From NCBI RefSeq assembly GCF_012489685.1, contig NC_080046.1:29441881-29505880 (forward strand): a stretch of DNA of 64,000 bases. The letters are read 5' to 3'. The notes beneath the pieces are model-generated. The model was not told where the DNA came from. It made no database searches and saw only the letters and a list, made by a program, of their open reading frames with translations. Of the stretch, positions 33,600 to 44,809 are shown in pieces. The first letter of the stretch is position 1. Every line of letters begins with the position of its first letter. The stretch comes from Lotus japonicus. Its lineage: Eukaryota; Streptophyta; Magnoliopsida; Fabales; Fabaceae. A program made the position numbers and the translations under genes.

Positions 33600-35040
33600 T
33601 TGACCCCAGGGTCGATCAGTCTAGGGGAGGATCGACGACTCCACCCCGACGAAGAGACCAGACCCTTGCAAGTAGGCCCCCAACCTGAACATACCACCAA
33701 GATCGCACGAAAGCTACCCACCGACCTCACAATCCGAATGGAGAAACTTCTTAAGAACAACAAGAACCTTTTCGCGTGGTCAGCCTCAGACATGCCGGGA
33801 ATAGATCCTTCCTTCTGCTGCCATCGACTGACTGTCGACCCCAAGCACAAACCGGTCTCTCAAAAAAAGAGGCAAATGAGTGTCGAAAAGCAGGAAGTGA
33901 TAAAGCAGCAGAATAAAGAGCTCCTTGAAGCGGGAATAATCCGAGAAATCAAGTATACCACTTGGTTGTCCAATGTGGTCCTTGTGAAAAAAGCAAACGG
34001 CAAGTGGCGCATGTGTGCCGACTACACGGATCTGAACAAAGCCTGTCTAAAGGACCCTTTCCACTCCCCTGTATTGATGCCCAAGTGGACAACTAGTCGG
34101 GGTACGAGTACTTATCGTTGATGGACGTGTACTCAAGCTATATTCAAATCCCCATGTTTAGAGGGGACGAGGAGAAAACGACTTTCGTTACTGATCGAGG
34201 AACATACTGCTACACCATGCTACCCTTCGAGCTTAAGAACGTAGTTGCAACCTATCAACAAGTGATGACCAAAATCTTCGACAACCTCATGGGAGAATCA
34301 GTGGAGGTCTACATAGATGACATCATCGTGAAAACACCCAAGGGAAGAGATCACGCAGCAGATTTGGCGGTCGTCTTCGAGCAGCTCCACAAGCACAACA
34401 TGAGACTTAACCCTGAGAAGTGCACGTTCGGGGTGCGGAGCGGGAAATTCCTAGGCTACATGCTCACAAAAACGGGATAGACTTAAACCCGAAAAAGTGA
34501 GAAGCTATCAAGAACATGAGAAGCCCACGAATAGTGAAAGAAGTTCAACAACTATTAGGGAGGTTGGTAGCCATTTGTCGGTTCCTTCCAAAGTCGGCTC
34601 TCCGGGCACTCCCTTTCTACGCCTTACTAAGGAAAGGCAACAACTTTGAATGGACCGAGGAGGCCGAAGCGTCATTCCTCAAACTGAAGGAAGCCCTTAC
34701 CACCCCTCTGATCCTCTCCAGCCCGAAGTTAAATGACACTTTATACCTATACTTGGCCGTCAGAGAGAAAGCAGTGAGCTTTGTCTTGGTACGAGAAGAC
34801 GCCGACCGACAGGAACTAGTCTACTTCGTCAGTCGGGCTCTCAAAGGAGCGGAGGTAAGATACTAAATGTTGGAAAAGGTGGCCCTCACTCTCCTCTCTA
34901 CGACCCAACGATTAAGGAGGTATTTTCAAGCCCACACAATCGTCGTCAGGACCAACCAACCAGTCCGACTGGTCCTCCACAAACCAAATCTGGCTGGGCG
35001 AATGGTACGATGGTCAATTGAACTTTTGGAGCATGACATC
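33600..35040 (+). pseudogene. Tat reverse transcriptase and start of RNase H, broken
   Basis: Consecutive frames 33600-34121, 34118-34480, 34516-34866 and 34867-35058 cover RT from the fingers (KANGKWRMCADYTDLNKAC) through the catalytic YIDD (VEVYIDDIIVKTP) to the connection region (FVSRALKGAEVRY, RWSIELLEHDI). A frameshift lies near 34115, stops near 34479 and 34866. The sequence stops at 35040 where Cassandra begins. The rest of the RNase H region, the second RNase H typical of Tat and the integrase zinc finger are not found anywhere in the window. Confidence 0.88.
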
Positions 35041-35434
35041 TGTAACATCCCGATCTGACGACTGGCCTCACGTTAACAACACGAGTCTTTTCAGTGCACT
35101 TTGTCCTCACTCGCGCACTTCCCGGGAAAACTTCCCAGGAGGTCACCCATCAAGATATTGCTCCAAGGCAAGCACACTTAACCATGAAGTTCTTATCAGT
35201 TGGGCTCCCGAAAAGAAGTTGCAACTTGTTTTCATGAGTAGTACCAATCAAATCTTTTATGCCTTCCTCAACTGTATAGTCCATCCCTACACAGTCTCAG
35301 AATACCTCTTGTTCGGGTGTGAGATCGGCTTATTCCTGTGACCCTCCGCCTAGAAGCCTGCCAGGAGCCGCTCCTTGTCCGTGCCTCACTACACCGGCGA
35401 TCACTCCCCGCCCTCGTCAGCCCCGGGTGTCACA
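35041..35434 (+). mobile_element. Cassandra TRIM solo LTR
   Basis: The 394-bp sequence begins TGTAACATCCCGATCTGACG and ends CCCGGGTGTCACA. It contains a degenerate 5S-rRNA-like segment, which defines Cassandra, a terminal-repeat retrotransposon in miniature. No second LTR or internal region is present. The flanks ACATC and GGAAT do not match, so this is not a simple solo LTR with its own duplication. Confidence 0.85.
35127..35212 (-). other. 5S-rRNA-derived segment of the Cassandra LTR
   Basis: The minus strand resembles the 3' two thirds of plant 5S rRNA. A box-C-like GATGGGTGACCTCCTGGG is perfectly kept and box A survives as TTAAGTGTGCTTG. The intermediate element is degraded and the 5' third of 5S is absent. 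It is not a functional 5S rRNA gene; a residual RNA polymerase III promoter is possible. Confidence 0.8.
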
Positions 35435-35438
35435 GGAA

Positions 35439-36417
35439 TGTAAGACCCAAGTTTTTAAGTTTAGAATAAGGGAATAAAATTCCTATTCACGATTAGGTTT
35501 GATGTATCATGAGGGAAAAACCTGAACAAGTGTTTATTGAATGGAGTAAATTTATGAAGGAGAAAGTTCAGGAAAAGGCTAAGGATTGTATCAAAGTCGA
35601 TAAAAGTTATAGCACGATTAGTATACGCTTAAACCTAGGGCAAGAGCGCTAGTAAATAGCTAATTTGCACTTAAAGACACGATGGAAACTAATTCCAAAA
35701 ATCTTCAGAGAAATGTTAGAACTTCTCTTAATCCTTCCATGACAAGCGTTTCGATACGAAACCCTGAGATATACGAACGTCCGATTCTAATCCTCGGATG
35801 TTTGCCGAAACTAAAACCCTGATAGTTCAAGAAACCTAGAATGAACGGTTGATGAAGACTTTTTCTATTCGAAGCTTCAAATGAAGATTTCACACGCGTA
35901 CACCCATTTCTCTTGATGTTTCCAATCTTTCTTCAGAAGGAAGTTTTCTCTTCCGACATCCACTGCAAAAAGTATTTTTTCGGGTAAAATAGATTTATAC
36001 CGACTTTGGATTGTTTACCTTAATTCATAGAAACCTCTTTTGAGTTTTGGAATTCTGTCGCCAAAACCTATCTTAGAATTTACGGAGAATGGCGCCAGAA
36101 AATTCGAAATCGCGAAATTTTCATTTTCCCGCATTTTTCCATCCCCTATAAATAGGAGAAAAAAACCAAAACCCTTCACCATTTGCAACCCAAACCCGCG
36201 AGCTTAGAGGAGAAGGAGGGAGAAGAATATTTTCGCCGTTTCTTGCTTGATCGTTGTTCTGACAATTGCTACTTCAAGATATCGAGGTATAGATGCTAAT
36301 CCTTACTTCTGATCGTCAATTCCGTCGTTTTTCACTATGTCTTTCTGTGCTCAAAGTTTTGAGGTTTTTGCAAAATTGTCCAAATAACTTCATCTTTCTA
36401 TCTAAACCACTTCCCTA
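35439..36417 (+). mobile_element. Tekay LTR fragment, left part (+ strand)
   Basis: It begins TGTAAGACCCAAG and matches the reverse complement of the element-6 LTR start (40439 downwards to about 39470). It is interrupted by the Tekay element at 36418 and resumes at 44700-44788, where CATGTTTAGC...CGTCGAGTTTCAATTCTGC matches the next part of the same LTR. Only about 1.07 kb of a 4-kb LTR survives. Confidence 0.82.
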
Positions 36418-39400
36418 TATCACACCCCGATTTCGGTGGCGTCACTTAAGTAAACAAAAATAAAGTTTAAGCAGAAAAATGTGTATATTTTTTTTTCGTC
36501 TATAATATAAACAAGACCGAAATAAATAAAACGCAAATGCGAAAGACAACAGAACTAATGTACAATAATAATTACAGCCCCCGCCGTAAGTACCCAACCT
36601 CGTCACGAGTAACCTCTAGTGACGGAAAGTAGTAGAAAGGTAACGCCCGTAGGCATTACGTACAGACCAAAGTAGAGGTGAAGTGTCCGCAACACAAACC
36701 TCAAAAATGAGAATAAGCTGGCCCATCGGCCTAAAACAAGACCTCCTAAGTCCAACCAACTCTCTGTGATTCCCATAAAGAAACCACACAAAAAGCTATA
36801 GGCGGGAAACTACCCTGTCCCCAAAGAAACAATGACAGTCAGAGCTAAGACTCTACTCCTACACTAATCCCATCTCGAGGAGCTCACACCAGCACTAAAA
36901 ACCTACATGCTAGCATGATCGTCGTCTGAATCTGAATCCAGAACAACCAAGTCTATGTACACCATCCGTCCTCCACTCGCAACCGCGATGCGCTCCTGTT
37001 CCAGCATCACAACCCTAGTGCCCCCCCCCGAAGGGTGAACCATCGTGAATCAGTCCGCCATGGACATCTGACAAAGGGCGTAGTCCGCCAAAGCACACAC
37101 AGAAGACGCGAGGGTCAACTCCAAAGAATTATGTAAATAATAGCACCGATAGATACAGATAATAGAATAGCCACTTAGGCTTATAGCTAGGGATAACATC
37201 CTAGGGCTGCATATTCCTTAATGAATGTAACGACAGTAATAACAAATAGCATGCATCAAATAGGATTAACAATTATCAATCACACTCAGCAACTAAGTCA
37301 GTATGCATGTTGCATGAAATGCAGATGGCGGTTAACCCAGTTAACCAAATGCATTCCGGAAACGGATGGACATCAACGGATCAATCCTAGCACCAGCAAC
37401 GGTGGGACCATTTCTGCCCGCGTGCCTCTTACACCACACAAAGGTAGCCAGATCAGCAGTAAACCCGAAGGTCTGCCATTTCGGTCTGCTACTAAGAGTC
37501 GCCTAATAGCGCTCTTACGCGGAAATCCGGGTCTTATGACCATTTTGGAATCCACCGAGGTCCGGTAATCACGCCGTGTATTAACCTCCTATGTGTGCAT
37601 GAATGCAATGTGATTAGCCAAACAACGTCTCCGACCTCACTTGACACGTCGCCACGTGTTCTAGCTAACTTAATGTCTCTATAAAGAATACCCTAAGGTA
37701 AAAGTCGATTCTTCGACAAAATACAATAATCATAAAATGAGTGCAACCACTCACGATAACTCTTCGAGTCATCAATGCTCCCACGAAGTCTCACGCTTCA
37801 GTGGAGTCTTACACAATCTCGAAGTCTCACGCTTCAGTGAAGTTTTATGCTCTCACGAGGTCTCACGCCTCAGTGAATTTACACACTTGCACGAAGTCTT
37901 ACGCTTCAGTGAAGTTTCATGCTGTTCACGAGGTCTCACGCCTCAGTGAAGATCCATGCTTTCCACAAGGTCTCACGCCTTAGTGAAGTATCACGCATTC
38001 ACAAGGTCTCACGCCTCAGTGAAGCTTCATGTTGTTCACGAGGTCTCACGCCTCAGTGAAGATCCATGCTTTCCACAAGGTCTCACGCCTTAGTGAAGTA
38101 TCACGCATTCACAAGGTCTCACGCCTCAGTGAAGCTTCTCGGCACATCCCTTGGATGGCTAAAAAAACTGCTCAAAGAGCGAAGGAGTATCAACATACTC
38201 AGAACTTCTTAATATTCTCAACACTTGGATCCGACGACACTTCTCGTTTTCCACAACTAAGATTTGAATCCTACGCTTCCTTTCGAGTTTGTTATCATTA
38301 TTTGAAGATTTAGAGGTTGTTTAATGTCTTATGAGTTTTCTTTACAAAATAATATCCTTTTAGTCTTATCGCAAATCTTATGAGTTTTTCAACATCCAAA
38401 TATCCCAAATAACTTTCAGAGAATGTCTCGATCCACTAAAACAATAACAAGGCCCGAATCTCATTCGTCCTATCAAACTTTCCCCAAAATCTCAAAATAA
38501 AATCGGCATGACCTGCCCGCTATTCTCACTAATCAGAATCACAGATATCAGTGCAAGGACATAAGTAAGTCAGCACAATCAACACACATGTCATATATCA
38601 ACACATTCTAGAATAATCACGTAGCACTTAGCATATAAAGCATGCATCACACATCCTAGATTACCCACTTAGCACGTACCATGTAATTCAATCTCAAAAA
38701 CAGTCAGTAGATGAATCATCTACATTGTCAGCCGAAGCCTCAGAAAACATTTTTTCCAATGAAACACAAACAAGTGCGGAAACAGTAAATCAAGTCGAAG
38801 TATCGACACCTAAGCATTAACTAAGGATTCAGTGAGAAGCCCTCACCTGAAGATTCTCCAGGGTTCCCGTCTAACGTTCCTTCACAATCAATGCCTTGCT
38901 CTTCAGGAAATTCCTCAAAAGCACCTTTAGAGCAAAACCACAGAAATCAATCACAATGAGTCAGAAACTCAGCACACAATACTCACTAAGGTTACACGAA
39001 GTAGTATATACTCCGAGGTACGATAATCTAGCGCGAAAGGCAAGTTTTTGAAACAAGAATTTTCTTCCTCCCCCCTTAGGGTGCTCGGCCACTATTGGTA
39101 ATTAGGTGGGTCGATTTTTCTTCGATAAAACTTGGTTCCTAGGTTATTATTAGTCGTAACTAAGGGTGTTCTGAACTCGGAAAAATTATCGGATCAAAAA
39201 CTGTCGCAGGGGTATTTTGGTCAATATTTTTAGCTCCGAAATTCAAAACTGCAATTTCGAAAAACAAATTGGATGGGGACGTCACCAACGACGTTTATGA
39301 CAACTAATCCTACTAGCACTAAGCTAAGGCGATAGTTTTCAGTCCAAAGGACGAAGCTTTGCCCCAAAATGGGTATTTTAAGCAGAATTGAAACTCGACG

Positions 39401-40439
39401 GTAGTTTATCGAGAATCGGCGCAGTATTATTAGCTAAACATACTCAGAAGAACGTAGGGAAGATGTTTAGAATCAAAAATGGAATTATCAGGATAGTTTT
39501 GCAAAAACCTCAAAACTATGAGCATAAAAAGACATAGAGAAAAGCTATGGAAAAGACGATCAGAGGTAAGGATTAGCGACTATACCTCGATACCTTCAAG
39601 CAGCAACTGTCGAATCAACGATCAAGCAAGAAATGAACAAAAGCTCTTCTTCCTCCTCTCTTGGTGAAGCTCGCGGGGTTGGAGAGAAAATGGTGAAGTT
39701 TTTGCCATTTTTTCTCCTTTTCTTGCTATATATAGAGGTTGGAAAAACGCGGTAAAATGAAAGTTTCGCGATTCCGATTTTTCCGGCTTCATTCTCCGTG
39801 AATTCTAAGATAGGTTTTGGCGACATGAATCCAAAACTCAAAAGAGGTTTCCTTGTATTTTAGGTGACTAATGCAAAGTCGGTGTAAAACTATTTTACCC
39901 GATAAGTTACTTTTTGCATCGAATGTCGGAATAGAAAACTTCCTTCTGAAGAAAGATTGAAATCATCAAGAGAAATGGATGTACGCGTGTAGAATCTTCA
40001 TTTGAAGCTCCGAATAGAAAAAGTCTTCATTGACGGTTGATTTTAGGGTTTTGAACTATCAGGGTTTTAGTTTCGGCAAACTTCCGATGATTGGAATCGG
40101 ACGTTCGTAGATTCTAGAGTTTCGCCTTGAAACGATGGTTATATAAGGAATAAGAGAAGTTCTAACATTTCTCTGAATATTTTTGGAATAAATTCCTACA
40201 GTGTTCCAAGGGTGGAACTTAGTCTTTTCCTAAGGTTCTTGTCCTAGGTTTAAGCGAATCGATCGTGCTATACCTTTTATCGATTCTGGTACAATCCTTA
40301 GACTTTTCCTGAACTTTCTCCTTCATAAATTTATTTCATTTGGTAAACTCTAGTTCAGGTTACCCTTCACGATACATCAACCCTAATCGTGAATAGGATT
40401 CTATTTACTTGGCATAAGTTTAAAAACTTGGGTCTTACA
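36418..40439 (-). repeat. 3' LTR of the gag-only Tekay element
   Basis: The 4.0-kb LTR starts TGTAAGACCC (40439, minus). Its far end reads TATCACACCCC on the + strand instead of TGTCACACCCC, so one terminal base has mutated. A TATA-like sequence CTATATATAG lies near 39726-39735. No coding region is credible. Confidence 0.88.
37780..38140 (-). repeat. Minisatellite in Tekay LTR (core TCTCACGCCTCAGTGAA)
   Basis: About ten units of 30-40 bp. A higher-order repeat is visible: bases 37925-38020 recur almost exactly at 38035-38130. It is the reverse complement of the family at 1-190. Confidence 0.88.
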
Positions 40440-41394
40440 TTACTACCCTCCAAAAAGAAAGTTTCGACCTCGAAACTTAAGGGTCAGTAAAAAGTTCTGG
40501 ATATTGTTCCTTGATCTTTTTCTCTAACTCCCACATGGCACCGTCTGTGTCTTTGTTCCAAATAACTCTTACTAAAGCACTCTCCTTTCCCTTCTATTGT
40601 TTCACTCTTCTAGTTCCAATGTTGACCGACGGCGTCTCAACAGACATATCATCTTTCAACCCTATGTTGTCCGGCTCGACCACTTGATAACCCCTAGACG
40701 AAACATTGCGTTGGAATCTAATAGTCCATTAACGTCACTTCCAACTTCGTAACTATCGTCGCTCGCACCATGAAATCAATCTTCTCCTTAGTCACCGTTC
40801 AAATTAAAACTCGACTTGAGTCTTAATACCTCGTGCAAGACAAGGCTCATTCCCTTAATCATAAATTCATCAACAACTCATAAACTAATCATCCTCTTAA
40901 TACCCAACAATCCATTATTGTCGTCTTCGTCCTCAAAACCTTCCTCACTTAAACCAATTTAGGCTTACTGAAATCCCTAACACTTCGCATAAATCGAGAT
41001 TTATCCTCTAGAAGATCCAATCATAACTATACCTCAAGTATTCATCTTGATACGAACAATTCCCTTTCTGTAATTTGACCATCCTCCAATCATTCCAATA
41101 ATTAGTCTCTCGATCAATCCAATTTCATCTTACACATCCCCCTATCAAAGTCCATTACCCTGATATTAAATCCTCAACGATGTCGCTACGGAACTACACA
41201 CTCTCGACGTCAACCGTATACTATCCATACGGAATCTCTCTAAGATTCATTCTTTAGCTTCTAGCTTCTTGTTAAACGCATCGGTGCAAGACTACTTTCT
41301 AGGCTTAACGTGTTATTCTAAACCTCGTGTACTTCTATAGTTTAAACACGAGCAATAACTAAGTAAAGTTTTAATAGGTGTACTAACTATAAGG
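40440..41394 (-). other. 3' internal region of the gag-only Tekay element
   Basis: It contains the purine tract next to the LTR (GGAGGGTAGTA on the minus strand), the chromodomain relic at 40477-40647, and post-gag sequence (41170-41394) shared with the other Tekay copies. About 500 bases between (40650-41170) are unreadable. Confidence 0.6.
40477..40647 (-). pseudogene. Chromodomain end of Tekay pol
   Basis: The minus strand reads GTRRVKQ, a stop, then KGKESALVRVIWNKDTDGAM and WELEKKIKEQYPELF before a stop at 40477. This is the chromodomain-type C-terminus of Tekay integrase, left behind when the rest of pol was deleted. Confidence 0.78.
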
Positions 41395-42588
41395 TCAAAG
41401 CTCAAACAGTATAAGTAAGTTAGGTGTGTTTGCACACGCTACGAGAGTAATGGAACATATTATACTAGAATGAGAAAGAATGGTTAGAAGGTTACCATCG
41501 TTCTTGCGCTCTCCTCTGACAAACCCCTCAGCTCTCTCACCGTCCATGGTGTAAACTCTTGCTTTAGCAGCGGGACGCTTTCCACGAGCAGTGTTCACGG
41601 TTGGTTCCGTCTTGGGTGCTCTACACTGACCGGCATTATGCCCCATTTTGTTACAATTGAAGCATTTGGGCCTCGTGTCGGGACAAGCATTAGCATAGTG
41701 CCCCAGCTCCCCACATCTGAAGCAGGTCATCTCCCTCTTCAAAGTCTGATCTCCGGGACCACCAGCAGTACCCGTCATGGGTCTGTAAGATCCTGAAGTA
41801 AACCCTTTTTCAGCAGGACGCTGATATGGCCTCCCGCTCTGAAATTTCCCTTTGTCTTTAAAATTTTGAGAACCTGATCTCATCGGTCCTCCAGTTCCAG
41901 CACGGTTCAACCTCCTATTCTTCATTAGCTCCACTTCTGTGGCTTTCTCCACCAACGAATGGAAGCGCATGATTCCTAATGGCCTCACCGAGTCCTCGAT
42001 ATCAGGCCTCAGCCCATTAACAAAGCGCTTGCACATGTAGCGCTCATCAACATGATCATTAAAGAATTGAAAATGCTTCGCCAAAGACTCCAGCTTCGAA
42101 GCAAATTCCGGTACAGACATACCTCCTTGACGGAGTGTCAGAAACTGTGCCTCCCGCTCATCCCGAGCACTTGTTGGAAAATACTTTTCCAAGAACGCGG
42201 TTCGAAAGGAGTTCCAGTTGATCTCCTCATGATTGGCTTCCATAATCCCCTTGGTGCCTCTCCACCAGTACTCAGCATCACCAAGCAGCAGATAAGTTGC
42301 CATGCCCACCTTGGCACCCTCAACAGTTTGTAATACGCCAAATATCTTCTCAATTTCCTGGATCCAGAGATCCGCTTTGTCCGGGTCAGTACCACCCGAG
42401 AACTTTGGTGGATCTTGTCTCCTGAAGTCATTCAGGCCCTTGTTCTGGTCCAGTGTCACTTCTCTCTGATGCTGATGCTGATCACGTGCCTCCTCAGCAG
42501 CACGCCTCATAGCATTATCGTTTGCTTGTGCAGTCACAGCTTGAGCCATAGTGGCCATCATCTCAGCTAATTGGTTAGTGTTCACCAT
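41395..42588 (-). CDS. gag: Tekay gag, full-capsid type with two zinc knuckles
   Basis: The 397-codon frame starts MVNTNQLAEMMATM. The Retrotrans_gag domain covers about residues 60-215 (FSGGTDPDKADLWIQEIEKI, LLGDAEYWWRGTK, FLEKYFPTSARDEREAQFL). Two CCHC knuckles lie near 288 and 312 (CFRCGELGHYANAC, CFNCNKMGHNAGQC). After the GERKNDG motif the frame runs about 30 codons into sequence that may be intronic or non-coding, so the true C-terminus is uncertain. Gag would form the particle. With no pol in this copy it could only move with help. It is the reference for the altered gags at 6794 and 22634. Confidence 0.88.
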   Translation of the reverse strand: MVNTNQLAEMMATMAQAVTAQANDNAMRRAAEEARDQHQHQREVTLDQNKGLNDFRRQDPPKFSGGTDPDKADLWIQEIEKIFGVLQTVEGAKVGMATYLLLGDAEYWWRGTKGIMEANHEEINWNSFRTAFLEKYFPTSARDEREAQFLTLRQGGMSVPEFASKLESLAKHFQFFNDHVDERYMCKRFVNGLRPDIEDSVRPLGIMRFHSLVEKATEVELMKNRRLNRAGTGGPMRSGSQNFKDKGKFQSGRPYQRPAEKGFTSGSYRPMTGTAGGPGDQTLKREMTCFRCGELGHYANACPDTRPKCFNCNKMGHNAGQCRAPKTEPTVNTARGKRPAAKARVYTMDGERAEGFVRGERKNDGNLLTILSHSSIICSITLVACANTPNLLILFEL

Positions 42589-42784
42589 GTTCTGTTAAGT
42601 CAAACAAACAGTTAGTACTCATCATAAGATAGCATCTAGTATAACTATACAATATGATCAAGCAATAACTTCAATCAATTCTAAGCGAAAAATCGTTGCA
42701 GACAATCAATTTTCACTCTTTGCAGAGTCACACAACCTAGGACAGAAGACCTATTCCCCAACAACTCCCGAAAGACTCGACCGT

Positions 42785-42796
42785 GCTCTGATACCA
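42785..42796 (-). other. tRNA-iMet primer binding site
   Basis: The minus strand reads TGGTATCAGAGC, three bases after the LTR end at 42800. Confidence 0.92.
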
Positions 42797-42799
42797 CAA

Positions 42800-44694
42800 T
42801 GTCACACCCCGATTTCGGTGGCGTCACTTTAGTAACCAAAAATAAAGTTTAAGCGGAAAAATGTGTATATTTTTTTTTCGTCTATAATATAAACAAGACC
42901 GAAATAAATAAAACGCAAATGCGAAAGACAACAGAACTAATGTACAATAATAATTACAGCCCCCGCCGTAAGTACCCAACCTCGTCACGAGTAACCTCTA
43001 GTGACGGAAAGTAGTAGAAAGGTAACGCCCGTAGGCATTACGTACAGACCAAAGTAGAGGTGAAGTGTCCGCAACACAAACCTCAAAAATGAGAATAAGC
43101 TGGCCCATCGGCCTAAAACAAGACCTCCTAAGTCCAACCAACTCTCTGTGATTCCCGTAAAGAAACCACACAAAAAGCTATAGGCGGGAAACTACCCTGT
43201 CCCCAAAGAAACAATGACAGTCAGAGCTAAGACTCTACTCCTACACTAATCCCATCTCGAGGAGCTCACACCAGCACTAAAAACCTACATGCTAGCATGA
43301 TTGTCGTCTGAATCTGAATCCAGAACAACCAAGTCTATGTACACCATCCGTCCTCTTCTCGCAACCGCGATGCGCTCCTGTTCCAACATCACAAGCCTAG
43401 TCCCCCCCCGAAGGGTGAACCATCGTGAATCAGTCCGCCATGGACATCTGACAAAGGGCGTAGTCCGCCAAAGCACACACAGAAGACGCGAGGGTCAACT
43501 CCAAAGAATTATGTAAATAATAGCACCGATAGATACAGATAATAGAATAGCCACTTAGGCTTATAGCTAGGGATAACATCCTAGGGCTGCATATTCCTTA
43601 ATGAATGTAACGACAGTAATAACAAATAGCATGCATCAAATAGGATTAACAATTATCAATCACACTCAGCAACTAAGTCAGTATGCATGTTGCATGAAAT
43701 GCAGATGGCGGTTAACCTAGTTAACCAAATGCATTCCGGAAACGGATGGACATCAACGGATCAATCCTAGCACCAGCAACGGTGGGACCATTTCTGCCCG
43801 CGTGCCTCTTACACCACACAAAGCAGAGGTAAGGATTAGCGACTATACCTCGATACCTTCAAGCAGCAACTGTCGAATCAACGATCAAGCAAGAAATGAA
43901 CAAAAGCTCTTCTTCCTCCTCTCTTGGTGAAGCTCGCGGGGTTGGAGAGAAAATGGTGAAGTTTTTGCCATTTTTTCTCCTTTTCTTGCTATATATAGAG
44001 GTTGGAAAAACGCGGTAAAATGAAAGTTTCGCGATTCCGATTTTTCCGGCTTCATTCTCCGTGAATTCTAAGATAGGTTTTGGCGACATGAATCCAAAAC
44101 TCAAAAGAGGTTTCCTTGTATTTTAGGTGACTAATGCAAAGTCGGTGTAAAACTATTTTACCCGATAAGTTACTTTTTGCATCGAATGTCGGAATAGAAA
44201 ACTTCCTTTTGAAGAAAGATTGAAATCATCAAGAGAAATGGGTGTAGAATCTTCATTTGAAGCTCCGAATAGAAAAAGTCTTCATTGACGGTTGATTTTA
44301 GGGTTTTGAACTATCAAGGTTTTAGTTTCGGCAAACTTCCGATGATTGGAATCGGACGTTCGTAGATTCTAGAGTTTCGCCTTGAAACGATGGTTATATA
44401 AGGAATAAGAGAAGTTCTAACATTTCTCTGAATATTTTTGGAATAAATTCCTACAGTGTTCCAAGGGTGGAACTTAGTCTTTTCCTAAGGTTCTTGTCCT
44501 AGGTTTAAGCGAATCGATCGTGCTATACCTTTTATCGATTCTGATACAATCCTTAGACTTTTCCTGAACTTTCTCCTTCATAAATTTATTTCATTTGGTA
44601 AACTCTAGTTCAGGTTACCCTTCACGATACATCAACCCTAATCGTGAATAGGATTCTATTTACTTGGCATAAGTTTAAAAACTTGGGTCTTACA
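42800..44694 (-). repeat. 5' LTR of the gag-only Tekay element, internally deleted
   Basis: It matches the 3' LTR except for a missing block: at 43822/43823 it jumps from the equivalent of 37443 to that of 39561. This removes about 2.1 kb including the whole minisatellite. The TATA-like CTATATATAG (near 43989) is retained. Confidence 0.88.
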
Positions 44695-44699
44695 CCTTA

Positions 44700-44788
44700 C
44701 GTGCCCAAGAGCATGTTTAGCGAATTACATTTTGCTGATTCTCGCCGAATTGCCGTCGAGTTTCAATTCTGCTCGAAATACCCATTTT
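44700..44788 (+). mobile_element. Tekay LTR fragment, right part
   Basis: It continues the LTR interrupted at 36417. Similarity ends near 44788, and Tat integrase sequence begins within about 25 bases. Confidence 0.75.
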
Positions 44789-44809
44789 TATCTGCCCCTA
44801 GTCGTTCCA

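Larger units (their letters stand above)
36418..44694 (-). mobile_element. Gag-only Tekay element nested in a Tekay LTR
   Basis: The 5' LTR is 42800-44694, the 3' LTR 36418-40439, and the internal region 40440-42799 holds an open gag and a chromodomain relic but no protease, RT or integrase core. The target duplication is CCCTA (36413-36417) versus CCTTA (44695-44699), one mismatch. The host sequence on both sides is one continuous Tekay LTR, which confirms the insertion. The shared parts of the two LTRs are nearly identical. Confidence 0.88.

Noticed and set aside
35127..35212. A functional 5S rRNA gene
   Set aside because: Only the 3' two thirds is recognisable, with many changes, and the LTR context identifies Cassandra.
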